Notes under the pieces: model-generated
Seen by the model: the letters and a program-made list of their open reading frames with translations, nothing else
Databases searched by the model: none
Told to the model about the DNA's origin: nothing
Program-made: the position numbers and the translations under genes
Assembly: GCF_000787775.1 (NCBI RefSeq)
Contig: NZ_BBPM01000010.1
Coordinates: forward strand, 1-64,000
DNA: 64,000 nt
Origin: Streptacidiphilus carbonis
GTDB taxonomy: Bacteria > Actinomycetota > Actinomycetes > Streptomycetales > Streptomycetaceae
Direction of reading: 5' to 3'
Shown here: positions 52,839-61,233 of the stretch, piece by piece
Numbering within the stretch: the stretch's first letter is position 1
Layout of the letters: each line of letters begins with the position of its first letter

Positions 52839-55811
52839 ATGATGCGCACGCCGTCCGGCAACGTCGACTTCTTCACCCAGGAGTCCCTCCCCGCACCGCG
52901 AGTGACGCCCGATCAGGCCCGACAGATCGCCGAAGGGCTCCTCGGGTCGGCCGTGCGCGTCGAACCGCTCGGCAGCCAGCAGGACGCCAACTTCCTGCTC
53001 CGGCAGGACGATGGAACCCCGGTCGCTGTCCTCAAAATCGCGAATCCGGCGTTCAATCCGACCGAGATCGACGCACAGGACAAGGCCGCGGACCTCATCG
53101 CCGTCACCCAGCCCATGCTGCGCACGGCGACAGTCCTTCGTGACCGTGACGGCGCCGGCCGCACAGCCACCGTCCAGACCGAGGACGGTGAGGTCACCGC
53201 CCGCCTGCTGCGCTACCTGCCCGGCGGCACGCTCTCCGGGTCGCGGTATCTCGCAGGACCGGCGGTGGCGGCGATGGGTGAGATCGCCGGCCGCGTCAGC
53301 GCGACGCTCCGCGATTTCCGTCATCCCGGCCTGGACCGCGTCCTGCAGTGGGACCTCCGCCACGCCGACCGCGTCGTCGACCTGCTGCTCCGGCACGTGC
53401 CGGAGCCGGCCCGGCGCGACGCGGTCCTGACGGCCACCACCGAGGCCTGGGCGCACCTGGTGCGGGTGAACGACCGGCTGCCCCGCCAGGCCGTGCACCT
53501 GGACCTCACCGACGACAACCTGGTCCGCGCGAGTCGGCACGCGCCCCGGCCGGACGGGATCATCGACTTCGGCGACCTCACCGAGAGCTGGGCGGTCTGC
53601 GAACTCGCGGTCTGCCTCTCCTCGATGCTGCACCACCGCGGCATCGAGCCGCATCATGTCCTGCCCGCGGTCCGTGCCTTCCACGCGATCCGCCCGCTGG
53701 CCGCCGAGGAGGTCGCGGCGCTGTGGCCGCTCGTGGTGCTCCGGGCGGCCACCCTGGTGGTCAGCGGCCGACACCAGGCCGCCGTGGACGGGGACAACGC
53801 CTACGTGCACACCGCGCTCGATCGCGAATGGCGGATCTTCGAAGCGGCCACCGCCGTCCCCGCTGCGGTGATGACCCGCCTCGTCGCCGACGCCCTGGGG
53901 CTCGCGCCGACGGCGGCCCCGGCCACCGAACCGGTACGTCCCCTGGTCACGGGTCTGGCGGCCGCCGACATCGCGGTGCTCGACCTGGCTCCCGAAGCCG
54001 ACGGTCTGGACCACGGGAGCTGGCTGGAACCGGACGCCGAGGACCGGCTCGCGGCGGCGCTGCTCACCGACGGCGCCGCCGCCGTGGCCACCCGCTACGC
54101 CCAGGCGCGGCTCACCGCCGCCACAGTGCTGTCGAATACCTCGCCGGCCACCGTGGCCACCGGCGTGGACCTCCGGCTCGGCCGGCCGGCCACCCTGCAG
54201 GCGCCCTGCGACGGCGAGTTGGTCACGGCCGGGCCCGGACACACGACCCTCGGCTACGGTGCCCAGCTGCTGCGCCTCTCCTGGACCGGTGACCACGCAC
54301 CCGTCCAGCCCGCAGGCACAATTCTGCGAGCAGGGGACCGACTGGTCACGCTGCCCGCGGGATCCCGTCTCCACCTCTTGCTGCGGCAGCCGGACGCCCC
54401 GGCCGTGCCGGCGCTGGTCCGGCCCGAGTACGCCGCCGGCTGGCTGCCGTTCACCGCGGACCCCAGCGCGCTGCTCGGCCTGGACATCGCCGACGCTCAT
54501 GCGCGGCCGGACCTGCTGGCACGGCGCGCCGTGGCCTTCGCCGCCGTACAAGGGCACTACTACGACAACCCGCCGCGGATCGAACGCGGTTGGCGCCATC
54601 ACCTGGTCTCCACCGAGGGCCGGCCGTACCTCGACATCGTCAACAACGTCACCCCGCTCGGCCACGCGCACCCCCGCGTCGAACGGGCGGTGTCAAGGCA
54701 GTTGCGCAGACTCAACACCAACTCCCGTTTCCACTACGCCTCGGTCGTGGAGTTCACCGAACGCCTCGCCGCCCTGCTGCCCGACCCGCTGGACACCGCC
54801 TTCCTCGTCAACTCCGGCTCCGAGGCGGTCGATCTGGCGATCCGGCTGGCCATCGGCGCAACCGGCCGACATGACGTCGTCGCCCTGCGTGAGGCCTACC
54901 ACGGCTGGACGTACGCCTCCGACGCCGTCTCCACCTCCATCGCCGACAACCCGGCCGCCCTGACCAGCCGGCCCGCCTGGGTGCACACCGTGGACTCGCC
55001 CAACTCCTACCGGGGCCGCCACCGCGGCGATCAATCCGACCGCTACGCGCCCGAGGCCGTCCGAGCCATCGAGGATCTGGTCTCCTCGGGCCATCCGCCC
55101 GGTGCCTTCATCGCCGAGCCGTACTACGGCAACGCGGGCGGGGTCGCGCTGCCCGACGGCTACCTCGCCCAGGTGTACTCGGCGGTGCGCCGGCACGGCG
55201 GCCTGGCCATCGCGGACGAGATCCAGGTCGGCTACGGCCGTCTGGGCACCTGGTTCTGGGGATTCGAACAGCAGCAGGTGGTCCCCGACATCGTGTGCGT
55301 GGCCAAGGCGATGGGCAACGGCCACCCGCTCGGCGCGGTGATCACCTCCCAGGCGATCGCCGACCGCTACCGCGACCAGGGCTACTTCTTCTCCTCCACC
55401 GGCGGCAGCCCGGTATCCAGTGTCGCCGGGCTCACCGTCCTGGACGTGCTGCGCGAGGAGGACCTACAGGGAAACGCCGTCCGCACCGGCGCCCGGCTCA
55501 GGGCCGGGCTCCAAGCGCTCGCGGACCGGCATCACCTCGTCGGCGCCGTTCACGGGTCCGGGCTCTACCTCGGACTCGAACTGGTCCGCGACCGCGAGAC
55601 CCTGGAGCCCGCCACCGAGGAGACCGCGGAGCTCTGCGAACGCATGCTCGACCTCGGCGTCGTCGTCCAGCCCACCGGTGACCACCTCAACATTCTCAAG
55701 ATCAAGCCGCCCCTCTGCATCGACGAAGCCGCCGCCGACTTCTTCACAGCCTCCCTCGACCGCGCGCTCGCCGACCTGGCGGACCTCCACGGCAACGAGG
55801 ACCACCGCTGA
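52839..55811 (+). CDS. Multidomain enzyme: APH-like kinase + M23-like segment + class III aminotransferase
   Basis: A 990-residue cytoplasmic fusion. Residues ~20-330 are an aminoglycoside-phosphotransferase/choline-kinase-like domain with HLDLTDDNL (~222) and metal-binding IIDFGD (~241). A middle segment (~440-530, around QAPCDGELVTAGPG) resembles the degenerate M23-peptidase-like insert of this family. Residues ~565-985 are a PLP-dependent class III aminotransferase (NSGSEAVDLAIRLA, IADEIQVGYGRLG, Schiff-base Lys823 in VCVAKAMG). The same three-part design is known from ~1000-residue bacterial proteins related to AGXT2-like enzymes and phospholyases acting on phosphorylated amino alcohols. 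A sequential phosphorylation and PLP elimination or transamination of an amino alcohol or amino acid is plausible; the substrate is not known. Start at ATG-ATG 52839/52842 with a weak AAGGA upstream. It sits directly downstream of the Lrp regulator and ends before a strong hairpin. Confidence 0.9.
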   Translation: MMRTPSGNVDFFTQESLPAPRVTPDQARQIAEGLLGSAVRVEPLGSQQDANFLLRQDDGTPVAVLKIANPAFNPTEIDAQDKAADLIAVTQPMLRTATVLRDRDGAGRTATVQTEDGEVTARLLRYLPGGTLSGSRYLAGPAVAAMGEIAGRVSATLRDFRHPGLDRVLQWDLRHADRVVDLLLRHVPEPARRDAVLTATTEAWAHLVRVNDRLPRQAVHLDLTDDNLVRASRHAPRPDGIIDFGDLTESWAVCELAVCLSSMLHHRGIEPHHVLPAVRAFHAIRPLAAEEVAALWPLVVLRAATLVVSGRHQAAVDGDNAYVHTALDREWRIFEAATAVPAAVMTRLVADALGLAPTAAPATEPVRPLVTGLAAADIAVLDLAPEADGLDHGSWLEPDAEDRLAAALLTDGAAAVATRYAQARLTAATVLSNTSPATVATGVDLRLGRPATLQAPCDGELVTAGPGHTTLGYGAQLLRLSWTGDHAPVQPAGTILRAGDRLVTLPAGSRLHLLLRQPDAPAVPALVRPEYAAGWLPFTADPSALLGLDIADAHARPDLLARRAVAFAAVQGHYYDNPPRIERGWRHHLVSTEGRPYLDIVNNVTPLGHAHPRVERAVSRQLRRLNTNSRFHYASVVEFTERLAALLPDPLDTAFLVNSGSEAVDLAIRLAIGATGRHDVVALREAYHGWTYASDAVSTSIADNPAALTSRPAWVHTVDSPNSYRGRHRGDQSDRYAPEAVRAIEDLVSSGHPPGAFIAEPYYGNAGGVALPDGYLAQVYSAVRRHGGLAIADEIQVGYGRLGTWFWGFEQQQVVPDIVCVAKAMGNGHPLGAVITSQAIADRYRDQGYFFSSTGGSPVSSVAGLTVLDVLREEDLQGNAVRTGARLRAGLQALADRHHLVGAVHGSGLYLGLELVRDRETLEPATEETAELCERMLDLGVVVQPTGDHLNILKIKPPLCIDEAAADFFTASLDRALADLADLHGNEDHR

Positions 55812-55932
55812 CCTTCATCGAGACGCAGGGGTGGCCCGCGGTGGGACGCGGTGAACACGGCCGCACCGGCAGACCTGGCCGCCAGTCGCCGGCAGTAGCC
55901 GCCGCGGTGGGCGCAGCCTGCCTGCGCGGGGA

Positions 55933-55961
55933 GCGGGCCCCTGCCACCAGCAGGGGCCCGC
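55933..55961. terminator. Strong intrinsic terminator hairpin
   Basis: The arms 55933-55944 and 55950-55961 pair perfectly over 12 bp around a 5-nt loop. It lies ~120 bp after the fusion-enzyme stop and ~20 bp before the leftward ricin-domain fragment, so it can end transcripts arriving from both sides. Confidence 0.7.
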
Positions 55962-55978
55962 GGAGTGGATCGGCCTGC

Positions 55979-56296
55979 TCAGCCGAGGCCTTGTAGACGC
56001 CAGATCTGGTTCTTCTTGGTGGTCAGTGCGCTTGCGGGGTCACAGGTCCACTGGTGGATCTTGGCTCCGGCCGTCTTCGACACATCGCTGACGTCGACGC
56101 ACTTTCCGCCGTGGGTGGCGACGAGCTGGTAGTCCTTGCTGTTGCCGAGCGCGGTGACCGGGTTCAGGGTGAACTGATGATTGGTCTGGCCGTTGCAGGT
56201 GTACTGGATGACGGCGGCGCCGTCGGCGGTGGAGGCGCCGGAGACGTCCAGGCACTTGCCGCTGAGTTCGTTGACGACGGTGTAGGTGTCGGTGGT
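55979..56296 (-). pseudogene. Ricin-type beta-trefoil lectin (CBM13-like) domain fragment
   Basis: About 106 residues beginning TTDTYTVVNELSGKCLDVSG and ending WRLQG, with the QxW-type repeats of a ricin B lectin domain (SGKCLDVSG, GKCVDVSDVSK, QIWRLQG) and paired Cys. Such domains are normally C-terminal appendages of secreted glycoside hydrolases. Upstream sequence in frame is Arg/Pro-rich noise with no signal peptide or start, so this is the remaining tail of a lost enzyme gene. It lies immediately before the terminator at 55933-55961. Confidence 0.65.
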
Positions 56297-56536
56297 CGGT
56301 CGAGTGCGACCAGGTGCATGGGGACGGTTCCCGCTCCGCGCGCGGTCCGGTGGCCGCGCCGGTGCCCGCGCAGCGGCCCCGGCCCCGGCGGTACGGCGCC
56401 TCGGCGGGCCGGGCGCGGTGACCGGGGGGCAGCAGCACCGCAGGCGCGGGCTCACGCTGCTCCCGCCGTCCAACACCACAGCGTCCCGCGGGCCGGCCCG
56501 CGGCGCCGACCGACTGACCCGCACCTCGCGTTCGGG

Positions 56537-56794
56537 TCAGATCCCCAAGGCGGCACGGAAGGCGTCGGCGATCATCGCGTGGCCGGCCGGGTTCGGGTGG
56601 GTCCGGTCGTCGGCCCAGTCCTGTGCGGTGCTGGTGGCCAGGGCTCGGTCGAAGACCGCCTGGGTGGCCACGTGCATGGCGTCGAACTCCTCGGCGAGCA
56701 CCGCCACTGCGGCACCGTAGCGGTCACCCACAGCGCGCCGGGGCTCGGTCCGGTCGGCTTCGATGAGGTACGGGTCGGCCTGCGACCAAGGCAA
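56537..56794 (-). pseudogene. C-terminal fragment of an SGNH-family hydrolase
   Basis: About 85 residues (TEPRRAVGDRYGAAVAVLAE onward) end in ADDRTHPNPAGHAMIADAF, the block V Asp/His region of SGNH esterases. The GDS and oxyanion blocks are absent. Just upstream a recognisable VRDIALV strand lies in a different frame, so a frameshift or deletion removed the rest. The first in-frame start is a TTG with no ribosome site. It is another decayed carbohydrate-active gene in this locus. Confidence 0.6.
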
Positions 56795-56869
56795 TGTCCC
56801 TCACCAGATCTCAGCCGCGAGGTCGGCGGAGATCTGGCCGGTGCGGCTCGCTCAGGGAGGCCCCCGTCG

Positions 56870-57661
56870 TCAGCGGCCGGTGAACCCGCCCCAGACCGAG
56901 CCGGTGCCGCCCACCCCCCCGGCGTCCACCCGGTAGCTGTCGGCTGCGGCGCTGCGCGCACCCGTGATGTGGTTGAACTGGGCGGCGAACTCGTGCTGGC
57001 CGACCGGGACGGTCAGGCCCGGCTTGAGCACCCAGCGGAAGACCAGCGAACTTCCGGTCCGCTGGACGGTGACGGTGAAGTCGTCGCTGGGCAGCGTCCG
57101 CCACGTGCCGGTCTCCCGCACGTCGGCGGTCAGCGCGATGTGCACTTCCACCGTGAGCGAGGTGAGCGGCGAGGTCGTACTGAGGGTGACGTCGTTCTCC
57201 TCCCAGTACACCGAACTGTGGGCGCTCACCGAGCCGGCCGACCGGAGCGGCCCGTTCTGCGGCTGACTCGCGGCAGCGGATGCCGGAGCCGAAGGCAAGC
57301 TGCTCGGGGACGCCGACGGGAAGGCACTCCCGCTGCTGGGAGCGGCCGATCTCGGAGTCGGGGCCGCCGAACGTGTCGAGGGGGTCGGCGACGGCACGGC
57401 GGTGGCGCGGCCGACGATCCCCGGGGACCGGGACAGGGACGGTTGGACGATGGCGGCGACGGCGAAGCCGCCGGACGCCAGGCCGAGGGCCGCGGCCAGG
57501 CCGACGAGGACGGCTCGCGGCCCCGACCTGGCACGCGAGCGCGAGCGATGCCGGACGACGGGGGCGACGGCGCCGCTGCGGACGCGGGCGGCCATCCGGT
57601 CGTGGTCCGGCTGATAGGCCTGGGCGCTCTCCCGCAGTTGACGCTCGATCTCCCGACTCAC
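56870..57661 (-). CDS. Putative membrane anti-sigma factor / sigma-associated protein
   Basis: A 263-residue single-pass membrane protein: cytoplasmic head (~1-48, MSREIERQLRESAQAYQPDH with an Arg-rich end), transmembrane helix (~50-72, AVLVGLAAALGLASGGFAVA), Ser/Pro/Ala linker (~85-135) and a ~125-residue extracytoplasmic beta-rich domain. It lacks the HxxxCxxC zinc motif of classical ECF anti-sigmas. The GTG start overlaps the stop of the ECF sigma gene (GTGA), showing translational coupling and implying that the pair works together. By position and topology it is most likely the membrane partner that holds the sigma factor until an external signal arrives. Confidence 0.75.
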   Translation of the reverse strand: MSREIERQLRESAQAYQPDHDRMAARVRSGAVAPVVRHRSRSRARSGPRAVLVGLAAALGLASGGFAVAAIVQPSLSRSPGIVGRATAVPSPTPSTRSAAPTPRSAAPSSGSAFPSASPSSLPSAPASAAASQPQNGPLRSAGSVSAHSSVYWEENDVTLSTTSPLTSLTVEVHIALTADVRETGTWRTLPSDDFTVTVQRTGSSLVFRWVLKPGLTVPVGQHEFAAQFNHITGARSAAADSYRVDAGGVGGTGSVWGGFTGR

Positions 57662-58188
57662 CGGTTCCTCCTCCCAGCCGCGAAGGCCCCGGCCGCTCGT
57701 GCGCCCAGTATTCCCTCCAACTCAGCCAGCCCCTTGGAGGTCTGGCTTTTCACCGTGCCGACGGATATCCCCAGCGCCGCCGCGGTCTCCTTCTCCGACA
57801 GGTCGAGGGCATGGCGCAGTACCACGCAGGCCCGTTTGCGGAACGGCAGCCGGACCAGCGCCGCGCGGACGTCCAGCACCGCCGCCAGGTCCGGCAGGTC
57901 CGCCTGCTCCGGGTTGCGGGACCAGAACAGTGCGACCCGGCGTCGCTCCCGCACCGCGCTGCGGATCCGTTCGCGTGCCATGTTGGCCACCACGCCGCGC
58001 GCGTAGGCCAGGGGTTGGTCGGCTGAGCGCATGCGGTCCCAGCGCTGCCACAGGGACACCAGGGCGTCCGAGGCAAGGTCGTCCGCGGCCTCCGATTCGC
58101 CGGTCAGCAGATGGGCGAACCGGGCGAGTTCGGTGTAGTGGCGTTCGAAGAACGCGTGGAACTCCGCGGACGTGTCATCGAGGAGCAT
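57658..58188 (-). CDS. ECF-type RNA polymerase sigma factor (SigE-like family)
   Basis: A 176-residue sigma factor with region 2 (FHAFFERHYTELARFAHLLT, ADDLASDALVSLWQRWDR) and region 4 (LPFRKRACVVLRHALDLSEK, AAALGISVGTVKSQTSKGLA). The frame is open for hundreds of codons upstream, but that is read-through of another gene's antisense frame; homology starts at MLLDDTSAEF with ATG 58188 preceded by G-rich sequence. It is translationally coupled to the membrane protein downstream. It lies just after the terminator of the secreted ricin-lectin gene, within a cluster of carbohydrate-directed genes it may control. Confidence 0.9.
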   Translation of the reverse strand: MLLDDTSAEFHAFFERHYTELARFAHLLTGESEAADDLASDALVSLWQRWDRMRSADQPLAYARGVVANMARERIRSAVRERRRVALFWSRNPEQADLPDLAAVLDVRAALVRLPFRKRACVVLRHALDLSEKETAAALGISVGTVKSQTSKGLAELEGILGARAAGAFAAGRRNR

Positions 58189-58249
58189 GTCCCCCGGCCG
58201 TCCTCTCCCAGCAGTGTGAGCGTTAACATCAGGGCGGAGCGTAGCAAGT

Positions 58250-58298
58250 CCCGGCAGTGGATCCGGACGGCGGCCCTCCGAACCGGTCCACTGCCGGG
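58250..58298. terminator. Terminator hairpin after the ricin-lectin gene
   Basis: CCCGGCAGTGGA (58250-58261) pairs perfectly with TCCACTGCCGGG (58287-58298). The 25-nt loop continues the pairing with CCGG/CCGG. It begins 6 bp beyond the stop of the leftward ricin-lectin gene and separates it from the sigma-factor gene. Confidence 0.65.
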
Positions 58299-58304
58299 CC
58301 TCGG

Positions 58305-60134
58305 CTACCTGAGCGCCGTACCGCCGGCCGTGTGGTAGGCGATGGTCTTGCCGATCAGGTTTCCGCCGTCGGTCTCCACGGACGTCTGCTCGCCCTGCCC
58401 CGCACCGAACAGCAGCGCGTCGACGTGTGCGGCCGCCACCTGGTCCATGTGCGCGAAGAACCAGTCGACCTTGTCGTCCTTGTAGTGGTTCAGGGTGTTG
58501 TTCTGTGCCATGTTGCCGAGCGGGATCTGCCACAGCGCCACCGGCTTGCCGATGGACTCGGCCATGGTCCGGTAGAACGCCAGGGCGGCGGCGGCCTTCT
58601 GGTCGGTCCAGAAGTGGTCGGAGCCGCCGTGGGCCGGCTGTGCGTACCAGCCGGCGTCGCGGTCGGACACATCGGTGACCAGGACGTCGGCGTTCTCTGC
58701 GCCGAGGCTCCGGTAGGTCTTGATGCAGCCCGGGGTGTCGCTCTGCCAGTTCCAGCAGGTGAGGTGCAGGCCCACGGTGGCGTTGGGCGCATAGGTGCGG
58801 GCCATCGAGATCAGGCAGCGGGAGAGTCCGGCAGCGCTGTTCTCCTGTGATCCGCAGTCCTTCGGGTCGGCGCTGGTGACCTTCGCGGGGACCTGGTGCG
58901 GATCGCCGAGGGACTGCACGTAGCCCCAGAAGTCGGGTTCGAGGTCGATCATGTCGTGGGACTTGCCGATCTTCTGGAGGAAGAAGCGGTAGTCGTCGAG
59001 GTACTGGGTGAGCAGGTCCGCCCTGTTGATGGCCTTGACCTCGCCCGGACCGTCTCCCTCGCCCGCCATGTCCCCGAGGTCGCGCAGCGAGTACCAGCTC
59101 CAGAGCATCCTCTGCGGGCGCGGGCTGCCCTGATAGGTCGCCTGCGCCGTGACGCTGTCCCGCCATGTGACGTAGGTGCCCGGCGCTGTGGTGTTGCCGT
59201 TCCAGCAGCCCCACCAACCGGACCAGGCGTCCGTGCAGCGCGCTGCCGAGTAGGCGGCCGAGGAGGGTGCGGGCTTGCTGTGCACATAGGCGTATCGCAT
59301 GTCGAACGGCGCGGCGGCTGCCGAGGCGTCGGACATGGAGCCGCCGATGAGTACCTTGCTGCTGCCCATGAAGCTGACGGTCGAACTGCCGCCCGAGGCC
59401 GCGGGCGAGGTTGCGGCCGACGGAGTCGTCCGGCTCGCGGTGGCACCGCCGCCGGCGGCTGCACCGCCGGCGCCGGGGGACGTTGCGGCCGACGGGGTCG
59501 TTGTGCCCGGGGCCGGGTTGGTGGGGGCGCTGCCGACGCTGCCGACCGGGACGAGCTGCCACTGCTGGTCGGCGCCGCCCGAGTCGCGGCTCTGTACGAC
59601 ACTGCTGCCGTCGCCCTTGGCGGCGCCGCGGACGCCGACGGCCATGGCGCTGAAGCGATTGACCAGGCGCACCGTGCCGGCCTTCGACTTCACCGGCTTG
59701 AACTGCTGGTTGGCGCCGTTCAGATCGCTCCACTGCACCATGCTGGAGCCGTCGGTCCTGGACCAGCCGTAGTCGTCCAGCACCTTGCCGGAGTGCCGGT
59801 TCTGCAGCCGGAAGTACCCGTCACCGGCATCGACGAACCGCCACTGCTGGTTGTCCGCGCCGATGCGCCCCCACTGCACCACCGCCGCGCCGTTGTTGGT
59901 GGCCTGGGCGCGGTCGTCCAGCACCTTGCCGCTGTTGCTGTTGACCAGGACGTACCAGGTCTTTGAATCCACCGTCCCCGCTGAGGCCGACCCGATCGCG
60001 ACAACGGAGCCGGCCGTCACGGCCAGGGCCACGGAGGCCCAGAAGCCCTTGCGTGTGAACAGCCGACGGCGACGGCTGCGGGCATGGCCGCCGGCACGAT
60101 GACCCCCGCTTGCTCCGGTTGGGCGAGACGACAT
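58305..60134 (-). CDS. Secreted protein with N-terminal ricin-type lectin domain and uncharacterised C-terminal domain
   Basis: A 609-residue exported protein. The signal peptide is long, with an Arg-rich n-region (RSRRRRLF) and hydrophobic core, and likely cleaves after SASA near residue 52. Residues ~55-190 are a ricin-type beta-trefoil with QxW repeats (NSGKVLDD, NNGAAVVQWGRIGADNQQW, ANQQFKPV, ADQQWQLV). A Pro/Thr/Ser/Ala linker with repeated TTPSAATSP follows (~190-245). The ~350-residue C-terminal domain has DMIDLEPDFWGYVQ, VGLHLTCWNWQ, HFWTDQKAAA and ALWQIPLGN, suggesting a TIM-barrel glycan hydrolase, but I recognise no named family. The start ATG 60134 is chosen because it gives a complete signal peptide; the open frame further upstream is unrelated. 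A repeated CGGCAAC element precedes it. Confidence 0.85.
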   Translation of the reverse strand: MSSRPTGASGGHRAGGHARSRRRRLFTRKGFWASVALAVTAGSVVAIGSASAGTVDSKTWYVLVNSNSGKVLDDRAQATNNGAAVVQWGRIGADNQQWRFVDAGDGYFRLQNRHSGKVLDDYGWSRTDGSSMVQWSDLNGANQQFKPVKSKAGTVRLVNRFSAMAVGVRGAAKGDGSSVVQSRDSGGADQQWQLVPVGSVGSAPTNPAPGTTTPSAATSPGAGGAAAGGGATASRTTPSAATSPAASGGSSTVSFMGSSKVLIGGSMSDASAAAAPFDMRYAYVHSKPAPSSAAYSAARCTDAWSGWWGCWNGNTTAPGTYVTWRDSVTAQATYQGSPRPQRMLWSWYSLRDLGDMAGEGDGPGEVKAINRADLLTQYLDDYRFFLQKIGKSHDMIDLEPDFWGYVQSLGDPHQVPAKVTSADPKDCGSQENSAAGLSRCLISMARTYAPNATVGLHLTCWNWQSDTPGCIKTYRSLGAENADVLVTDVSDRDAGWYAQPAHGGSDHFWTDQKAAAALAFYRTMAESIGKPVALWQIPLGNMAQNNTLNHYKDDKVDWFFAHMDQVAAAHVDALLFGAGQGEQTSVETDGGNLIGKTIAYHTAGGTALR

Positions 60135-60190
60135 TCCTGTGCTCACTTTCAACTGTGGTGTCCGACCGGACCACCCGGCCCGACACCACC

Positions 60191-60220
60191 CAGTTGCCGC
60201 CGTGGGCCGAAAGGTTGCCG
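60191..60220 (-). promoter_or_regulatory. CGGCAACCTT-N11-CGGCAACTG element upstream of the ricin-lectin gene
   Basis: On the minus strand CGGCAACCTT (60220-60211) and CGGCAACTG (60199-60191) are direct repeats 20 bp apart (start to start), about two helical turns, 57 bp before the ATG at 60134. An element with the same words and spacing precedes the GH62 fragment. The N11 sequence differs between the copies, so the words and their spacing are what is conserved. Confidence 0.5.
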
Positions 60221-60334
60221 AGGGCGCAGAAATCTCCGGCGAAGTTCTGGCCCGGTTTCGGCTCCAGGCAAGGCTGCGGATCAGCACCGAAGATGGGATG
60301 GCTTCTCCCACGTCCCGGCGGCCGCGTTTTCGGG

Positions 60335-61000
60335 TCAGTGCTGCAGGGTCAGCACGCCCGGGCGCCAGGGCAGCCGGTCGTAGGTGCCGCCTGCGGTGCG
60401 GGCCTTGCCCTGGTAGAGGAACTGCAGGTTGCAGGGGTTGATGGTCATGGTCTGGTCGGGGTTGTTGCGGACCAGGTCGCCGTGGCTGATGTCGTTGGTC
60501 CAGGTGGCTCCGCTGTTGGCCTTGCCGGCGAAGGGGTTGCTCTCGGTGGCGGCCTGCGGGGTCCACGAACCGCTCAGGCTGGAGGCGGTGAACGAGCGGA
60601 AGTAGCGCTGCTCGCTCGCGCCCCGAGCCTCAACGATCATGAGGTACTGGTTCTGGCCCTGGACTTTGTAGACCTGCGGGGCCTCGAACAGGTTCTTCTC
60701 CGTGTCGCTCATGACCTTCGTGTACGAGGAGCCGAAGTTGCCCGGGAAGTTCCCGATCGGCATGCTCGCCCGGTAGATGCTGCCGTTGTCGCCGGCGAAG
60801 AACAGGTACATGTTCTGGCCGTCGGCGATCAGTGTCTGGTCGATCGGTGCGGCGCCCGCGATGCTGCCGGTGAACAGCGCCTGTGGCGCGGACCAGCCCT
60901 TGGGGTTGGTCGGGTCGCTCGACGTGCGGTAGATGAACGGCCAGGCGCCCCACTGGTACGCCAGCACCCAGGTGTTCTTGGGCGCGACCCCGGTTGCCCG
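60335..61000 (-). pseudogene. GH62 alpha-L-arabinofuranosidase, C-terminal two-thirds only
   Basis: About 215 residues starting [13 protein letters not shown] and continuing through [66 protein letters not shown] and [20 protein letters not shown], ending [12 protein letters not shown]. This is an extremely close match to Streptomyces GH62 arabinofuranosidases that release arabinose from xylan. The signal peptide and first blade region are missing. An in-frame stop precedes the fragment at 61001-61003 and no ribosome site is present, so the copy is non-functional. The break coincides with a CGGCAAC repeat element. Confidence 0.85.
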
Positions 61001-61001
61001 T

Positions 61002-61031
61002 CAGTTGCCGTCGCGCACAAGAAGGTTGCCG
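61002..61031 (-). promoter_or_regulatory. CGGCAACCTT-N11-CGGCAACTG element, second copy
   Basis: Same words and spacing as the copy at 60191-60220: CGGCAACCTT (61031-61022) and CGGCAACTG (61010-61002) on the minus strand. A further GGGCAACC follows at once. A degenerate pair in the opposite orientation (CGGCAAC at 61075-61081, CGGCAAA at 61096-61102) lies to the right. It now abuts the truncated GH62 gene. Confidence 0.45.
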
Positions 61032-61233
61032 TGATCGGAAAAGAATTCCTACCGAGCCGGAGACGTCGACCGTGCGGCAACCCTTCCGATCCCGGCGGCA
61101 AATCACGGCTGCAAGGGCGAGGGCGAGCCGCAGTCGCCAGCACCACCTCCGCGGCGCGCTCGCTGATGAATCCCTACGGGGAGCCGCTCGCCGCCGCCCC
61201 GCCGCCGCTGCCTGCCGCCGGCCGCCGCGGAGG
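61032..61233. other. 200-bp interval between the GH62 remnant and the MarR gene
   Basis: No gene is seen. It holds the reverse-oriented degenerate CGGCAAC pair and a GC-rich stretch just after the MarR stop (61110-61233). No clear terminator hairpin for the MarR gene is visible. Confidence 0.35.

Noticed and set aside
57658..59733. 691-codon frame containing the second sigma factor
   Set aside because: The upstream 515 codons are an alternate frame of the ricin-lectin gene; sigma homology starts at ATG 58188.
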